Part shown: piece by piece, positions 28,456 to 37,565 of the stretch
Layout: every line of letters starts with the position of its first letter
Position numbering within the stretch: the first letter of the stretch is position 1
Assembly: GCF_009906955.1 (NCBI RefSeq)
Contig: NZ_CP047656.1
Span: 1,877,501-1,941,500 of the forward strand
DNA length: 64,000 bases
From: Paraglaciecola mesophila
GTDB lineage: Bacteria > Pseudomonadota > Gammaproteobacteria > Enterobacterales > Alteromonadaceae
Direction: 5' to 3'
Notes under the pieces: model-generated
Database searches by the model: none
Told to the model about the DNA's origin: nothing
What the model saw: the letters and a program-made list of their open reading frames with translations, nothing else
Position numbers and translations under genes: made by a program

Positions 28456-30411
28456 ATGCCACTGTCTAGACAATTAAGCTTGAGCCTACTGGCTGTGCTG
28501 ATCCTCGTTTTTATCGGCACTTTGTGGATCAACGCGAATAACACCCGAGATTTTGTTGCTCAGCAACTTGCTTCACACGCGCAAGACACCGCTACCTCAC
28601 TTGGCCTCTCGATTGCCCCTTATACGGCCACCCCAGATGACTTGCCCGTGGTCGATACCATGATGAATGCTATTTTTGACCGTGGCTTTTATCAAAGCAT
28701 GATCTTACGAGATGCAAAGCGCAATGTACTGATTGAAAAACACAACCCTGATTCCGTGGAGGGGGTGCCCTTATGGTTTCGTAACCTATTACCTCTTAAC
28801 CCGCCTGAAAGCACAACTGATGTAAATGATGGCTGGACAATGGCAGGAACCTTGACAGTCAAAAGCCATCCTGGGTTTGGCTACCAACAATTATGGCAAA
28901 ATGCGCTACAAGCGTTTTGGATGATTTTAGCCGTGTTTATCGGCGCACTTACATTGTTATACGCCTTAGTAAAGATGATCACCACGCCATTATTAGCTGT
29001 GGTTAAGCAGGCCGATGCCATCAGTAAACAACAATTCGAGCAAATTGGCCTCATTCCACGTACCCCTGAGTTAAAGCGCATAGTGTTAGCGGTCAACCGC
29101 ATGTCAGCGCAATTAGCCAAGCTCTTTAACCAACTATCGAGCCAAGCCGAGCGTTACCGTGATTTTGCCTACAAAGATCTACTGACTGGCGTGGCCAACA
29201 GGCGCGCGTTTGAGCTCGCGTTCGAACAGTTACTGGCTGACAGTGAACAACACGCCCAAGGGTATTTACTGCTTGTGCGCTTAACCAGTTTAAATGAAGT
29301 AAACAGTAATTTGGGGTATCAGGCGGGTGACGAATACGTCAAATTGGTGAGTCAGGAACTGTGCACTGTGCTCACCCATTCACAATTAAATGGTGACGTA
29401 TACCGAATGTCAGGGGCTGATTTTGTATTGCTACTAGAAGATACCGAACAACAAACGTGTATTGCTTTTACGCAACGCATAATTTCACAACTCAACGCCA
29501 TTGAAAAAAGCGAATATCGTTTAGGTACCGCCCATGTGGGTGTGGGTTCGTTTAATTTTGGTGACTCTCGCACCGACGTGTTAGAACGAGCCGACAATGC
29601 GTTATCCGGGGCCAGTGCTACCACCGACAGATGGCAGCTTGCCCGGCAAGAAGACCTGCACCATAGCAATACCGAATGGCGAACTCAGCTAAATACTATT
29701 TTACAACAGAATCACGCAGACTTTGTCGCCCAGCCGATTGAAACTCGTCAAGGTGACACGCTATATAATGAGTGGTTTGCACGCTTTAATGCAGACGCTG
29801 TAACAGGTAACAGTGAGCAGGCGCAGCGCTATTTACCAATGGGCCAATTAGTACCTGCTTCAGTCAGGCTTAACTATGCGCAAAAACTCGATGAGTTATT
29901 AATCGCCAGTGCACTCAAACAGTTGACTACGCAAACCCATGCCATTGGCTTAAATGTGTCCCGCTTGTCCCTAAGCCAAACGAGTTTTCATCAGTGGTTA
30001 ATCAATGCCCTTCCTCAAGAACGAACTGCCTGTGCAAAGCTGGTGCTGGAAATACCAGAGCGAGCTTTAGTCAATGGCACAGACGATCTTACTCACCTCA
30101 TCGCTGTGTTGAAAGCTCGCGGGGTAAGGATCACAGTTGAGCGATTTGGAGCACAATTAGCCGCGATTACCCATTTACGCAAAATAAAGCCAGATTATTT
30201 GAAACTGGATGGGCGCTTCGTGCGTAATATTCATAACGAGCCAGATAATCAGTTGTTTGTACAATCGTTAGTCAATATTGCCCATGGGCTAAATATTCAA
30301 GTCATCGCTGAAATGGTCGAAGATGAAGCAGAGGCACGATGCTTGCTTGATTTATTTGTCGATCATTTACAGGGTTACCATATAGGTATACCAACTGATA
30401 CCAAAGTATGA
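28456..30411 (+). CDS. lapD: LapD-like c-di-GMP receptor with degenerate GGDEF and EAL domains
   Basis: 651 residues: membrane segment about 7-27, periplasmic LapD/MoxY N-terminal-type domain about 28-150, second membrane segment about 152-172, HAMP about 173-225, GGDEF-like about 240-400, EAL-like about 410-650. The active sites are lost: the GGDEF loop reads SGADF (319-323) and the EAL motif reads EWF (E439), so it should bind c-di-GMP without making or cutting it. LPDYLKLD-type and QVIAEMVED blocks remain. Known role: sequesters LapG at high c-di-GMP. RBS AAGGA eight bases before ATG. Confidence 0.87.
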   Translation: MPLSRQLSLSLLAVLILVFIGTLWINANNTRDFVAQQLASHAQDTATSLGLSIAPYTATPDDLPVVDTMMNAIFDRGFYQSMILRDAKRNVLIEKHNPDSVEGVPLWFRNLLPLNPPESTTDVNDGWTMAGTLTVKSHPGFGYQQLWQNALQAFWMILAVFIGALTLLYALVKMITTPLLAVVKQADAISKQQFEQIGLIPRTPELKRIVLAVNRMSAQLAKLFNQLSSQAERYRDFAYKDLLTGVANRRAFELAFEQLLADSEQHAQGYLLLVRLTSLNEVNSNLGYQAGDEYVKLVSQELCTVLTHSQLNGDVYRMSGADFVLLLEDTEQQTCIAFTQRIISQLNAIEKSEYRLGTAHVGVGSFNFGDSRTDVLERADNALSGASATTDRWQLARQEDLHHSNTEWRTQLNTILQQNHADFVAQPIETRQGDTLYNEWFARFNADAVTGNSEQAQRYLPMGQLVPASVRLNYAQKLDELLIASALKQLTTQTHAIGLNVSRLSLSQTSFHQWLINALPQERTACAKLVLEIPERALVNGTDDLTHLIAVLKARGVRITVERFGAQLAAITHLRKIKPDYLKLDGRFVRNIHNEPDNQLFVQSLVNIAHGLNIQVIAEMVEDEAEARCLLDLFVDHLQGYHIGIPTDTKV

Positions 30412-30673
30412 AGCGCGAATAAATTCAGGGTAAAGCACGTTATTTTATGACTTAAGTATTGGGTTAAAGCCAAGTAACCCATTAAATATAAAGCATAAAT
30501 GGTCAGTTAACACTTACTTAACGGGCAATTAACTACTGATAGCAATACACTGAAAAGGTTCGTTTTTTTACCTGGTCGACCTTTGTATTATATTGCTTTT
30601 TTAGGTAACAAATTTTATCATTATGGGGCTTTGAGTGAGATTTACTCTCACAGCCTATTATTTTGGAGCTTTT

Positions 30674-31294
30674 ATGCGACATATTTTAACCTATTTGCTT
30701 TTGTCTAGTGCGGTGATTGTGCCATTTGCAAGCGCTCAACAAGCCGAAACAGTCACACAAGCGGCGGAACAGGAAAATATTCTGTTCGGTGATGAAAATC
30801 AGCCGGGCCGTTCTATACATATGGAAATAGTGTCGCGAATTAACAACGGTGTCGCACTCGACGACGCGGTTAGCCAGACGATTGCCCAAGTCACACGTGA
30901 GGAAGACACGTTAATTAGTGGCACGGCAAGATTAGTGGTTGGTTTAAATAAAGGCATTAGCGTTAATTTTATGCGTAATATGGTGAATCTTAATAAACTC
31001 ACCGACAGCACCAAGGGTGCTATTGAAACTTTCCCGAGTGATGCGGCAGATATCATTCAACTTGCCGTAACCCTTTACCCCAGCTTTGCTCAAGATGTCA
31101 TCGATTCTGCCGTGACTACAGGCGAAATAGAGCCTAACGATGCCTTGTTAGCCGCGATTGCTGCAGGCGCTGACCCAACAACAGTTTCATCAGCTACCGC
31201 AGCGGGTGGTGTTGTTGGCGCAGGAACACCAACAGGCACGGGAGTGGGTGCCGGTGGTGCCGGTGGTGGCGATACCACAGCATCAACCAACTGA
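30674..31294 (+). CDS. Small secreted protein with glycine-rich C-terminus, unknown function
   Basis: About 206 residues from ATG 30674, which has GGAG seven bases upstream; a GTG at 30635 is less likely. Signal peptide 1-21, cut at ASA. The mature part is helical with an Ala/Val-rich core (about 40-165), then a run rich in Gly, Ala and Thr (about 168-200). I do not recognise the family. Its place between lapD and the O-antigen ligase-like gene ties it to surface polymer production. A strong terminator follows. Confidence 0.7.
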   Translation: MRHILTYLLLSSAVIVPFASAQQAETVTQAAEQENILFGDENQPGRSIHMEIVSRINNGVALDDAVSQTIAQVTREEDTLISGTARLVVGLNKGISVNFMRNMVNLNKLTDSTKGAIETFPSDAADIIQLAVTLYPSFAQDVIDSAVTTGEIEPNDALLAAIAAGADPTTVSSATAAGGVVGAGTPTGTGVGAGGAGGGDTTASTN

Positions 31295-31312
31295 TCAATT
31301 TACGAATTTGAT

Positions 31313-31340
31313 AAAGCCAGGTTTAATACCTGGCTTTTTT
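31313..31340 (+). terminator. Rho-independent terminator
   Basis: 10-bp stem (AAAGCCAGGT and complement) with loop TTAAT and six T's. It closes the lapG-lapD-small protein unit. Confidence 0.92.
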
Positions 31341-31408
31341 GTTTATAATCATTTAGTTATAACACATTACACACTTCACTAGCATTTGTACTGGGCGAAA
31401 GGGATCCT

Positions 31409-32809
31409 TTGAATACCACACTTCATCGCTACGCGTTTTATGTCTTATTAGGGTTGCTTATTTGGCTGCCTATCCCTTTAGGTTCAAACCGTCCTTGGGC
31501 TTGGGGTGTAATGGAAGTTGTCATATTTTCATTGTCTTTGTGCTGTGCCTATTTACGCAAAGACCACGCTTGGATGGGGTTACGCGCTTATCGGTTACCC
31601 ATCTGCCTATGGCTGGCCTTTTTAGTTTTCGCTGTTATGCAGGTTATGCCATTGCCCGCCTCAGTGGTGCACATTCTCAGCCCAGTCAGTTACGAAACTC
31701 AATTGATTTATGGGGTAGAACAGTTTCATTTATCGTTAGATGTGGGACAAAGCTACGTAAGCTTACTTAAAGGGCTGAGCTATTTCTGCTTACTCATAGT
31801 GGTACTTGTGCTGGTAGACACAGAGAAGCGGTTACGCTTAATACTACTCACCCTATTAGCCAGCGGCGCAATTCAGGCCCTTTACGGTACGCTAGAGGTG
31901 TTGTCAGGCAGCACCTTCAGTGTGGTATTCAGCTTACCTGTGACCGATATCGCCACTGGTAGCTTTGTGTACAAAAACCACTTTGCTAATTTCCTTATAC
32001 TGTGTCTGTCAGCCGGTATTGGCTTAATGGTGGCCACGCTACAGAGCAACCAAGGCGGTAGCCCACGGGATATCATGCGCTCTATATTGTCCACGCTATT
32101 GGGCAGCAAGGCACTCATTCGTATTAGTTTGGCCATCATGGTTATTGCGTTGGTCATGTCGCGCTCTCGCATGGGGAATACGGCATTTTTTGCTGCCATG
32201 ACGCTAATCGGTATTTTGGCATTGGTGATTATCAAAAATCGTAGCAGAAGCCTGTCTATTTTAATTATCAGTATGTTTGTGATTGATGTGCTTATTGTCA
32301 GCGCTTGGTTTGGTTTAGATAAGGTGCAAGAACGTTTAGAGGCCACGAGCTTGGCTCAAGAGGGTCGTGATGAAGTGGTATTAGACGCTTTGCCTATGTT
32401 GCAAGATTTTCCTATTTTCGGCAGCGGTGGTGGAAGCTTTTACAGTTCGTTTCCTAGTTATAAGGAGGCCAACATACATTATTTTTACGATCATGCACAC
32501 AATGATTATTTGCAAATGGCGATTGAATACGGTGTACCGGCGACCTTATTTTTAGGGTTACTTGTTTGCTGGTGTTTCGCTAAAAGCGTGCGGGCGATGC
32601 GCAAGCGCAGGCCATCCATATTTAAGGGCACTGCTTTTGCCTGCTGTATGGCAATGCTTGGCATGGCGATACATATGACGGTTGACTTCCCTCTGCAAGC
32701 GCCTGCAAACGCCTGCTACTTTGTGGTGTTTTTGGCCTTGTCTCTGGCGATCAATCAATTGAAAATAACCACAGGCAAAAAACGACGTACTAAAAAGGTG
32801 GCAACATGA
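31409..32809 (+). CDS. O-antigen ligase/polymerase family membrane protein
   Basis: 466 residues, about eleven hydrophobic segments. The large loop near residues 325-370 has the Wzy_C features GSGGGSFYSSF and FYDHAHNDYLQMAIEYG, which include the conserved His-Asn-Asp. Starts with TTG at 31409 (GGGATCC upstream). Either a second polymerase or a ligase; the paralogue at 12079 sits inside the sugar-transferase operon. The following gene overlaps by 4 bases, so they are coupled. Confidence 0.82.
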   Translation: MNTTLHRYAFYVLLGLLIWLPIPLGSNRPWAWGVMEVVIFSLSLCCAYLRKDHAWMGLRAYRLPICLWLAFLVFAVMQVMPLPASVVHILSPVSYETQLIYGVEQFHLSLDVGQSYVSLLKGLSYFCLLIVVLVLVDTEKRLRLILLTLLASGAIQALYGTLEVLSGSTFSVVFSLPVTDIATGSFVYKNHFANFLILCLSAGIGLMVATLQSNQGGSPRDIMRSILSTLLGSKALIRISLAIMVIALVMSRSRMGNTAFFAAMTLIGILALVIIKNRSRSLSILIISMFVIDVLIVSAWFGLDKVQERLEATSLAQEGRDEVVLDALPMLQDFPIFGSGGGSFYSSFPSYKEANIHYFYDHAHNDYLQMAIEYGVPATLFLGLLVCWCFAKSVRAMRKRRPSIFKGTAFACCMAMLGMAIHMTVDFPLQAPANACYFVVFLALSLAINQLKITTGKKRRTKKVAT

Positions 32810-33219
32810 ATAAAAAATTCAGTGGGCCAATAGAGCAAGATCCTGCCATTGTAAATTTGCTAGCGCGCATGCCCCAATCCGTTAGGGCGTCATTTAGTGA
32901 AGAGCAGTTATCTCACCTACGTAATGCGGTCAGTAGCCGCCAATGGGGGCACCACCCTATTGATGTGCGTGGGACTGTACCTTGGTTCAAGTATCGCTAC
33001 TATTACGTATTACTGGCAGGGAAGAACCATCGCAACATGACGCGCGCGCAGTTGCGAGCAAGTCGCTTTATTAATGCTTTGTTTTTGGCCGGTTTTATGA
33101 CATTTTCTGCGCTTGTGGGCATATTATTGCTTTATTTGCTCAAATCAGCGCTGGGAATTGATTTACTACCTGACTACTCATTTGGTGTATGGGACTGGTT
33201 TAAAAGCCAAGCTGACTAA
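32806..33219 (+). CDS. Small membrane protein coupled to the ligase-like gene
   Basis: 137 residues, no family recognised. Residues 1-90 are soluble and basic (HHPIDVRGTVPWFKYRYYYV); one hydrophobic segment at about 98-120 and an amphipathic end. ATG overlaps the stop of the previous gene (ATGA), so translation is coupled and a joint function with the ligase-like protein is likely. Convergent with the operon ending at 33269, only 49 bases away. Confidence 0.75.
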   Translation: MNKKFSGPIEQDPAIVNLLARMPQSVRASFSEEQLSHLRNAVSSRQWGHHPIDVRGTVPWFKYRYYYVLLAGKNHRNMTRAQLRASRFINALFLAGFMTFSALVGILLLYLLKSALGIDLLPDYSFGVWDWFKSQAD

Positions 33220-33268
33220 GTCACTTCTTGCTGTTAGCGTTTCAAATCGCTCAAGGTTCCTTTATTCT

Positions 33269-34006
33269 CTATACCTTGTTGCCAGCGCAGTTTGGCACCA
33301 TTTGCTGCACGGGTATTGGCTCATTGCGCAGCCAACGACAAACCCGCTTTCGAGCGCCGTACTGTTTGATCAGCGCCAATACTTTCTCTCTGCTTTGGGG
33401 GGCTCGCAAACCTAAAGCGATACGGTGGTAAAACTCTTTGCGTAAACGCAGCAACATCGGGTGATTACTGGCGTATAGCGCCATGCCTAAGCGCACATAC
33501 AGAAGGTGTATTTCAGGCTTATATGGGCCTAACTCTGCAGCCCTTTGTAAGTACGTGAGCATTTCATCATCGAATTCCTGTTGACGCCACTTAATCATGG
33601 CTAATGAGGCCCATGTTACCGGCCACAAAGGCCGTAAGCGAGTAGCGCGTAGGTAATGCTGCTTAGCCAGGTTGAGCGCCTGCTCGGGTGGCTCATACCC
33701 CGCAATAGCGCCCCACTCGTGTACCTGTGCCAGTAAATCTTGATACAGCGGGTGACTAGGCTGGCTATCAACAGCTGATTGAATCGTTCGCTTGGCTAAC
33801 TGGTATTCTTCTAAGGTTTGGGTATTGCCTTGTTCTTGCCAAGCGCTAACAATGTTTTGCACTTTGTAAAAATCGAAGCTAGCGCCCGTAAAGCGCAAGG
33901 CTACAAACAAACACACCAATGCAAGCAACGCGAAGCTGATCACCGCCACGTACTGTTTAATAAACACCCTAGCTTCGGTTATATTCTGCGGAAATGCTAT
34001 TGCCAT
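33269..34006 (-). CDS. VpsP-like membrane-anchored TPR-type protein of EPS operon
   Basis: 245 residues. One membrane segment at about 19-40, then a periplasmic helical part with TPR-like pairs (LYQDLLAQVHEWGA, ALNLAKQHYLRATRLRPLWPVTWASLAMI, LTYLQRAAELGPYKPEIHLLYVRLG). Resembles VpsP-type proteins of vibrio exopolysaccharide clusters in size and layout; this comparison is from memory. The start overlaps the end of the CpsB-like gene by 10 bases; last gene of the five-gene export operon. Confidence 0.68.
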   Translation of the reverse strand: MAIAFPQNITEARVFIKQYVAVISFALLALVCLFVALRFTGASFDFYKVQNIVSAWQEQGNTQTLEEYQLAKRTIQSAVDSQPSHPLYQDLLAQVHEWGAIAGYEPPEQALNLAKQHYLRATRLRPLWPVTWASLAMIKWRQQEFDDEMLTYLQRAAELGPYKPEIHLLYVRLGMALYASNHPMLLRLRKEFYHRIALGLRAPQSREKVLALIKQYGARKRVCRWLRNEPIPVQQMVPNCAGNKV

Positions 34007-34725
34007 ACATTATCCTGTGATATTAACCATGGTGTTGTTTTAAACAATCGTTCAGCGTAATCATTCCCTTTCAATGCTGCCACTTCGATGAAAGCTTGCG
34101 CCATATCATTGGGACGACGATTAACACTGTGGGTATCGGATGCAACATAAGTAACCAGATCTCGGGCCAATAATAGACCGGCGGTTTGCTTCACTTTTTC
34201 AGAAAAGCGACCAGTAAACGCCCCCGCCGTGGCTTGAAATAAGCACCCTGCCCTTTTTAAGGCATAGATTTTATCTGGGTTGGCGATAATGTCTCGATTA
34301 CGCTCAGGATGGGCTATTACTGGCTGAATATCGTGTTTCAATAACCAACGTAAGAGGTTGTCAGTACCCGGTGGTATATGGCTGTGCGGCAGTTCAAGTA
34401 ACATCACGTCTTTGTTTTGCCAGCGCCCAATAAATGGAATTTGTTTTTGCTTATGCCAAAGCATGATGTCTGGGGTAATGCGAATTTCAGCAGCAAATGA
34501 CAGCTTGAGAGAACAACCGGCTAAAGCGAGATGCTCAACCAGCGACTGATAAGCGTGTGAGATGGAGTCTAGATTATTATCGAAATAGCTCTGATGTATA
34601 TGTGGCGTGCACACCATATGCGACACACCGACCGCCACAGATTGCTCAGCCATAGCGAGTGACGCCTCTAAATCAGGGGCGCCATCGTCTATTCCTGGCA
34701 ATATGTGGCTGTGTAAATCGATCAA
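33997..34725 (-). CDS. CpsB/YwqE-type tyrosine phosphatase (PHP domain)
   Basis: 242 residues. HSHILPGIDDGAPD at residues 5-18 gives the first metal-binding His pair; TPHIH near 40, VIAHPERN near 135 and SDTHS near 195 complete the PHP metal site. Members dephosphorylate the tyrosine-rich tail of polysaccharide co-polymerase kinases and so control chain length. Overlaps the kinase gene by 4 bases (ATGA). This PHP type is classical in Gram-positives; Enterobacteria use the unrelated Wzb. Confidence 0.9.
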   Translation of the reverse strand: MIDLHSHILPGIDDGAPDLEASLAMAEQSVAVGVSHMVCTPHIHQSYFDNNLDSISHAYQSLVEHLALAGCSLKLSFAAEIRITPDIMLWHKQKQIPFIGRWQNKDVMLLELPHSHIPPGTDNLLRWLLKHDIQPVIAHPERNRDIIANPDKIYALKRAGCLFQATAGAFTGRFSEKVKQTAGLLLARDLVTYVASDTHSVNRRPNDMAQAFIEVAALKGNDYAERLFKTTPWLISQDNVWQ

Positions 34726-36989
34726 GATTGTTTGTTGCTGCTAGCCTTAGTATTCGATTCGTAATTATAACTATGATAACCATATTGATCATAGAAACCT
34801 GTGTATTCACCGTGCTTTTTCGCTTTACGCAAATCCACTTGGTTTAACACCACCCCATCGACTCTGTGTCCCACTTGTAAGAAACGGCTTAAGCCATTAC
34901 TTATCAGCTTGTCACTTGTACTATCCGCTTTGACTACATAGACCACTGAATCACAGACCTTCGACACCACAATGGCATCACTGACGGCTTGGGTGGGCGC
35001 GCTATCAACAATGATATGCTCGTATCTACCTTTTAGGTCTTGCATCAGGGCTTTGAAGCTATCCGAAGCGAGTAATTCTTGCGGGTTTGGCGGCACAGTA
35101 CCGGCGCAAATTAAATCAATACCTGACATTTCATCTGTCACAATACACTCTTCTAAGGTATGTGTGCCTGAAATTAAGTTTGCCACGCCTGGCTGAAAAC
35201 CAGGTAAGCTAAATTGGCTAGCCAATGTTGGGCGACGTAAGTCAGTATCAATTAACAACACTTTACTCAGTTGCCCCATAGCAAAGGCTAAGTTAATTGA
35301 TACGGTACTCTTGCCTTCTTTGGGAACGCTTGAGGTGACCAATATTGTTTTCGAAGGTTTATCAATATTCAGCAATTGTAAGCTGGTTCTAAGGGTACGC
35401 ACCGCTTCACTGAAACTATGATGCTTACCATCAAAAAAGTGCCTGATGGCAAGGTTTTTCTTTTTACTGTGGGCTTCCCACGGAATGAGCCCTAGCATGC
35501 GCTGACCTAGCTTGCGCTCTACGTCTTCAACCGAACGAATACCACTATTAAGCGCGTCCATCGCGATGGCTAAGAATACCCCGAAGCCTAAACTGACAAT
35601 AAAGGCTGCTGCAATAATTAACCCCTTCTTAGGCTTAGAAGGCGAGCCTGGCGGTACGGCCAGATCTAACATACGTGCGTTTGCAGACTCAAACCCGCCT
35701 AATTCTGAGGTTTCATTTAAACGCGTAAAGAATGAACTATACAGTTGCTGGTTGATATCCACTTCACGTTGCAGTGCCTTATGGCGACTTTCTAAATTCG
35801 TCAGCTTCCTAAAGTTCTCTTTGTTATCACTGACTTCTTGTTTGATTGCCGCTAAATTAAGCTTTGCAGTACTGAATTCAGTGTTTACCCCTGAGACTAA
35901 TGAGCGAATCTGTGCATGTAAACTCTCTTGGATCGAGGTTAACTCGGCTTGGGCAGCGATCATTTTTGGGTGCTTAGGGCCGTAAACTTTACTTAACTCA
36001 GAAACACGACTTTGGGCACCAATTAGCTCACGCTTTACATTCTGCACCGCTGGGTGATTGAGCACCTCAGGTATATCTGCCAATTCGGCAATGGTTGCCC
36101 CTGAGTTAACCTGGTTATACAGGGTTTCTGCACGATTATATGCAGCCTGAGCTTCGAGAAGTTGTTGGCTTAACTTCTGCAGTTCCTCTGCAGCAAGGCC
36201 CACTACGCCATCAATATTGACTAGTTTTTCCGTTTCGTAGAACTCAGATAACCGTTTTTCAGCCGTAGTCAATTTAGTACGAAGCCCTTGCAAGCTTTCA
36301 TTTAACCAAGTAGTCGCTTTGGTGGTCATGTCTAGCTTAGATTCGAGGTAGTTCTCGATATACACATCACCCACAGCATTTGCTGCGATTGCGGCAAACT
36401 GGCGATCTTCATGCTCGAAGCTAATTTCGACAATTTGTGTGTTATTAATTGGAACAATCTGCAACGACTGCATCACTTTCCAAGTGGCGTAGCCTTTTCT
36501 AGCCGCCAGCCGCTGGGCTTCTGTTTGAACAACTTTTTCTTTCTGGGGTAAAAAAGGTAGTGCCCCTATAACGCTAGATTTAAGCGCTGAAAGTTGTTTA
36601 CTGACAAAATTAGCTTGGCTGGCTTCATAGCCAGGAGCAAAGGTGGGGTTTTCGTAAAGCTTTAACTTCTCAACGACTTTTTCGGCGACTTGACGAGATT
36701 TTAGAATTTCATACTGAGTTTGAAAATACTCTTTACGTGAGGAATCTAAACCATAAACCTCTTCTATCGATAACACCTTTGCTTGTTTTGATTCAATCAA
36801 TAACTTGGCAGTGGCTTTATATTGCGGCGTGATAGACATCACAATAAGGGCCACTAGCACGGTAATAAACACCGCAAGACTAATAATGCGCCATAAATAA
36901 CGGCGTATTGTTTGCCAATATTGACCTAAGTCAATCATTTCAGAGTCCAGTAACTTAGCCTCTAATTGTCCATTTATTTTTGCTGACAT
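34722..36989 (-). CDS. Wzc-like polysaccharide co-polymerase with tyrosine autokinase domain
   Basis: 755 residues. Wzz-type N-terminal domain with a first membrane segment at about 34-56, long coiled-coil periplasmic part about 190-430, second membrane segment about 450-470 near PGSPSKPKKG, then a cytoplasmic BY-kinase: Walker A SVPKEGKST with K560, Walker A' LLIDTDLRRP near 585, Walker B-type HIIVDSAP near 665. The tail has six tyrosines (729, 733, 736, 738, 741, 743) as phosphorylation sites. Works with the Wza-like exporter upstream and CpsB-like phosphatase downstream. Confidence 0.92.
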   Translation of the reverse strand: MSAKINGQLEAKLLDSEMIDLGQYWQTIRRYLWRIISLAVFITVLVALIVMSITPQYKATAKLLIESKQAKVLSIEEVYGLDSSRKEYFQTQYEILKSRQVAEKVVEKLKLYENPTFAPGYEASQANFVSKQLSALKSSVIGALPFLPQKEKVVQTEAQRLAARKGYATWKVMQSLQIVPINNTQIVEISFEHEDRQFAAIAANAVGDVYIENYLESKLDMTTKATTWLNESLQGLRTKLTTAEKRLSEFYETEKLVNIDGVVGLAAEELQKLSQQLLEAQAAYNRAETLYNQVNSGATIAELADIPEVLNHPAVQNVKRELIGAQSRVSELSKVYGPKHPKMIAAQAELTSIQESLHAQIRSLVSGVNTEFSTAKLNLAAIKQEVSDNKENFRKLTNLESRHKALQREVDINQQLYSSFFTRLNETSELGGFESANARMLDLAVPPGSPSKPKKGLIIAAAFIVSLGFGVFLAIAMDALNSGIRSVEDVERKLGQRMLGLIPWEAHSKKKNLAIRHFFDGKHHSFSEAVRTLRTSLQLLNIDKPSKTILVTSSVPKEGKSTVSINLAFAMGQLSKVLLIDTDLRRPTLASQFSLPGFQPGVANLISGTHTLEECIVTDEMSGIDLICAGTVPPNPQELLASDSFKALMQDLKGRYEHIIVDSAPTQAVSDAIVVSKVCDSVVYVVKADSTSDKLISNGLSRFLQVGHRVDGVVLNQVDLRKAKKHGEYTGFYDQYGYHSYNYESNTKASSNKQS

Positions 36990-37005
36990 ATTTAACTACA
37001 TTCCT

Positions 37006-37542
37006 TTAAAAGAAGCTTTGCTGAACAGTAACTATGTCACCGGGTAACACTATATCGTTTGAATCTGCGTTTAACTGCTCTGGTTGGCCTGATTCATTTT
37101 CTCGACGTATAAATATCTTGGTTTTTGATGCTCGCTCTGTATAGCCCCCTGCTAAGGCTGCGGCTTTATTTACCGAAAGCCCAGGTTGATAGGGATACCC
37201 ACCTGGGCGCTTTACCTCGCCGTCAATAAAGAAGGGGCGATACTCAATCACGGTGACCGAAATAGACGGCTCTACAAGATAATCCCCCTTGAGCCCAGCA
37301 TACAGCTTGGCTTCAAGCTCTGCTCCCGTTAGCCCCGTCACCCTTAGATCACCCAAGAAGGGATAGTTGATCACACCGTGATTCGGCAACTTAGTGGTTA
37401 ACGACAAATCTTGCTGACCAAACACGGTGATTTTGATCACATCCCCTGAGCCTAACTTATATTGGCTCAAACTGGCATCTAGCGACCAAGCGGCACTACT
37501 AAAAAGCATAAGCCACAGCCAAAATACGGATTTTGCTTTCAT
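37006..37542 (-). CDS. Short Wza-like polysaccharide export protein
   Basis: About 178 residues. Signal peptide about 1-21 (cut after AWS). Poly_export domain at about 27-100 (YKLGSGDVIKITVFGQQDLS) and one SLBB domain at about 105-175 (FFIDGEVKRPGGYPYQPGLSV). There is no C-terminal barrel helix as in E. coli Wza, and no lipobox, so outer-membrane passage probably relies on the beta-barrel encoded just upstream. ATG 37542 follows AGGAG closely; a GTG two codons earlier is less likely. Gap of 23 bases to the barrel gene, 16 to the kinase. Confidence 0.9.
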   Translation of the reverse strand: MKAKSVFWLWLMLFSSAAWSLDASLSQYKLGSGDVIKITVFGQQDLSLTTKLPNHGVINYPFLGDLRVTGLTGAELEAKLYAGLKGDYLVEPSISVTVIEYRPFFIDGEVKRPGGYPYQPGLSVNKAAALAGGYTERASKTKIFIRRENESGQPEQLNADSNDIVLPGDIVTVQQSFF

Positions 37543-37565
37543 GTGCACTCCTAATAAAACAAAGG

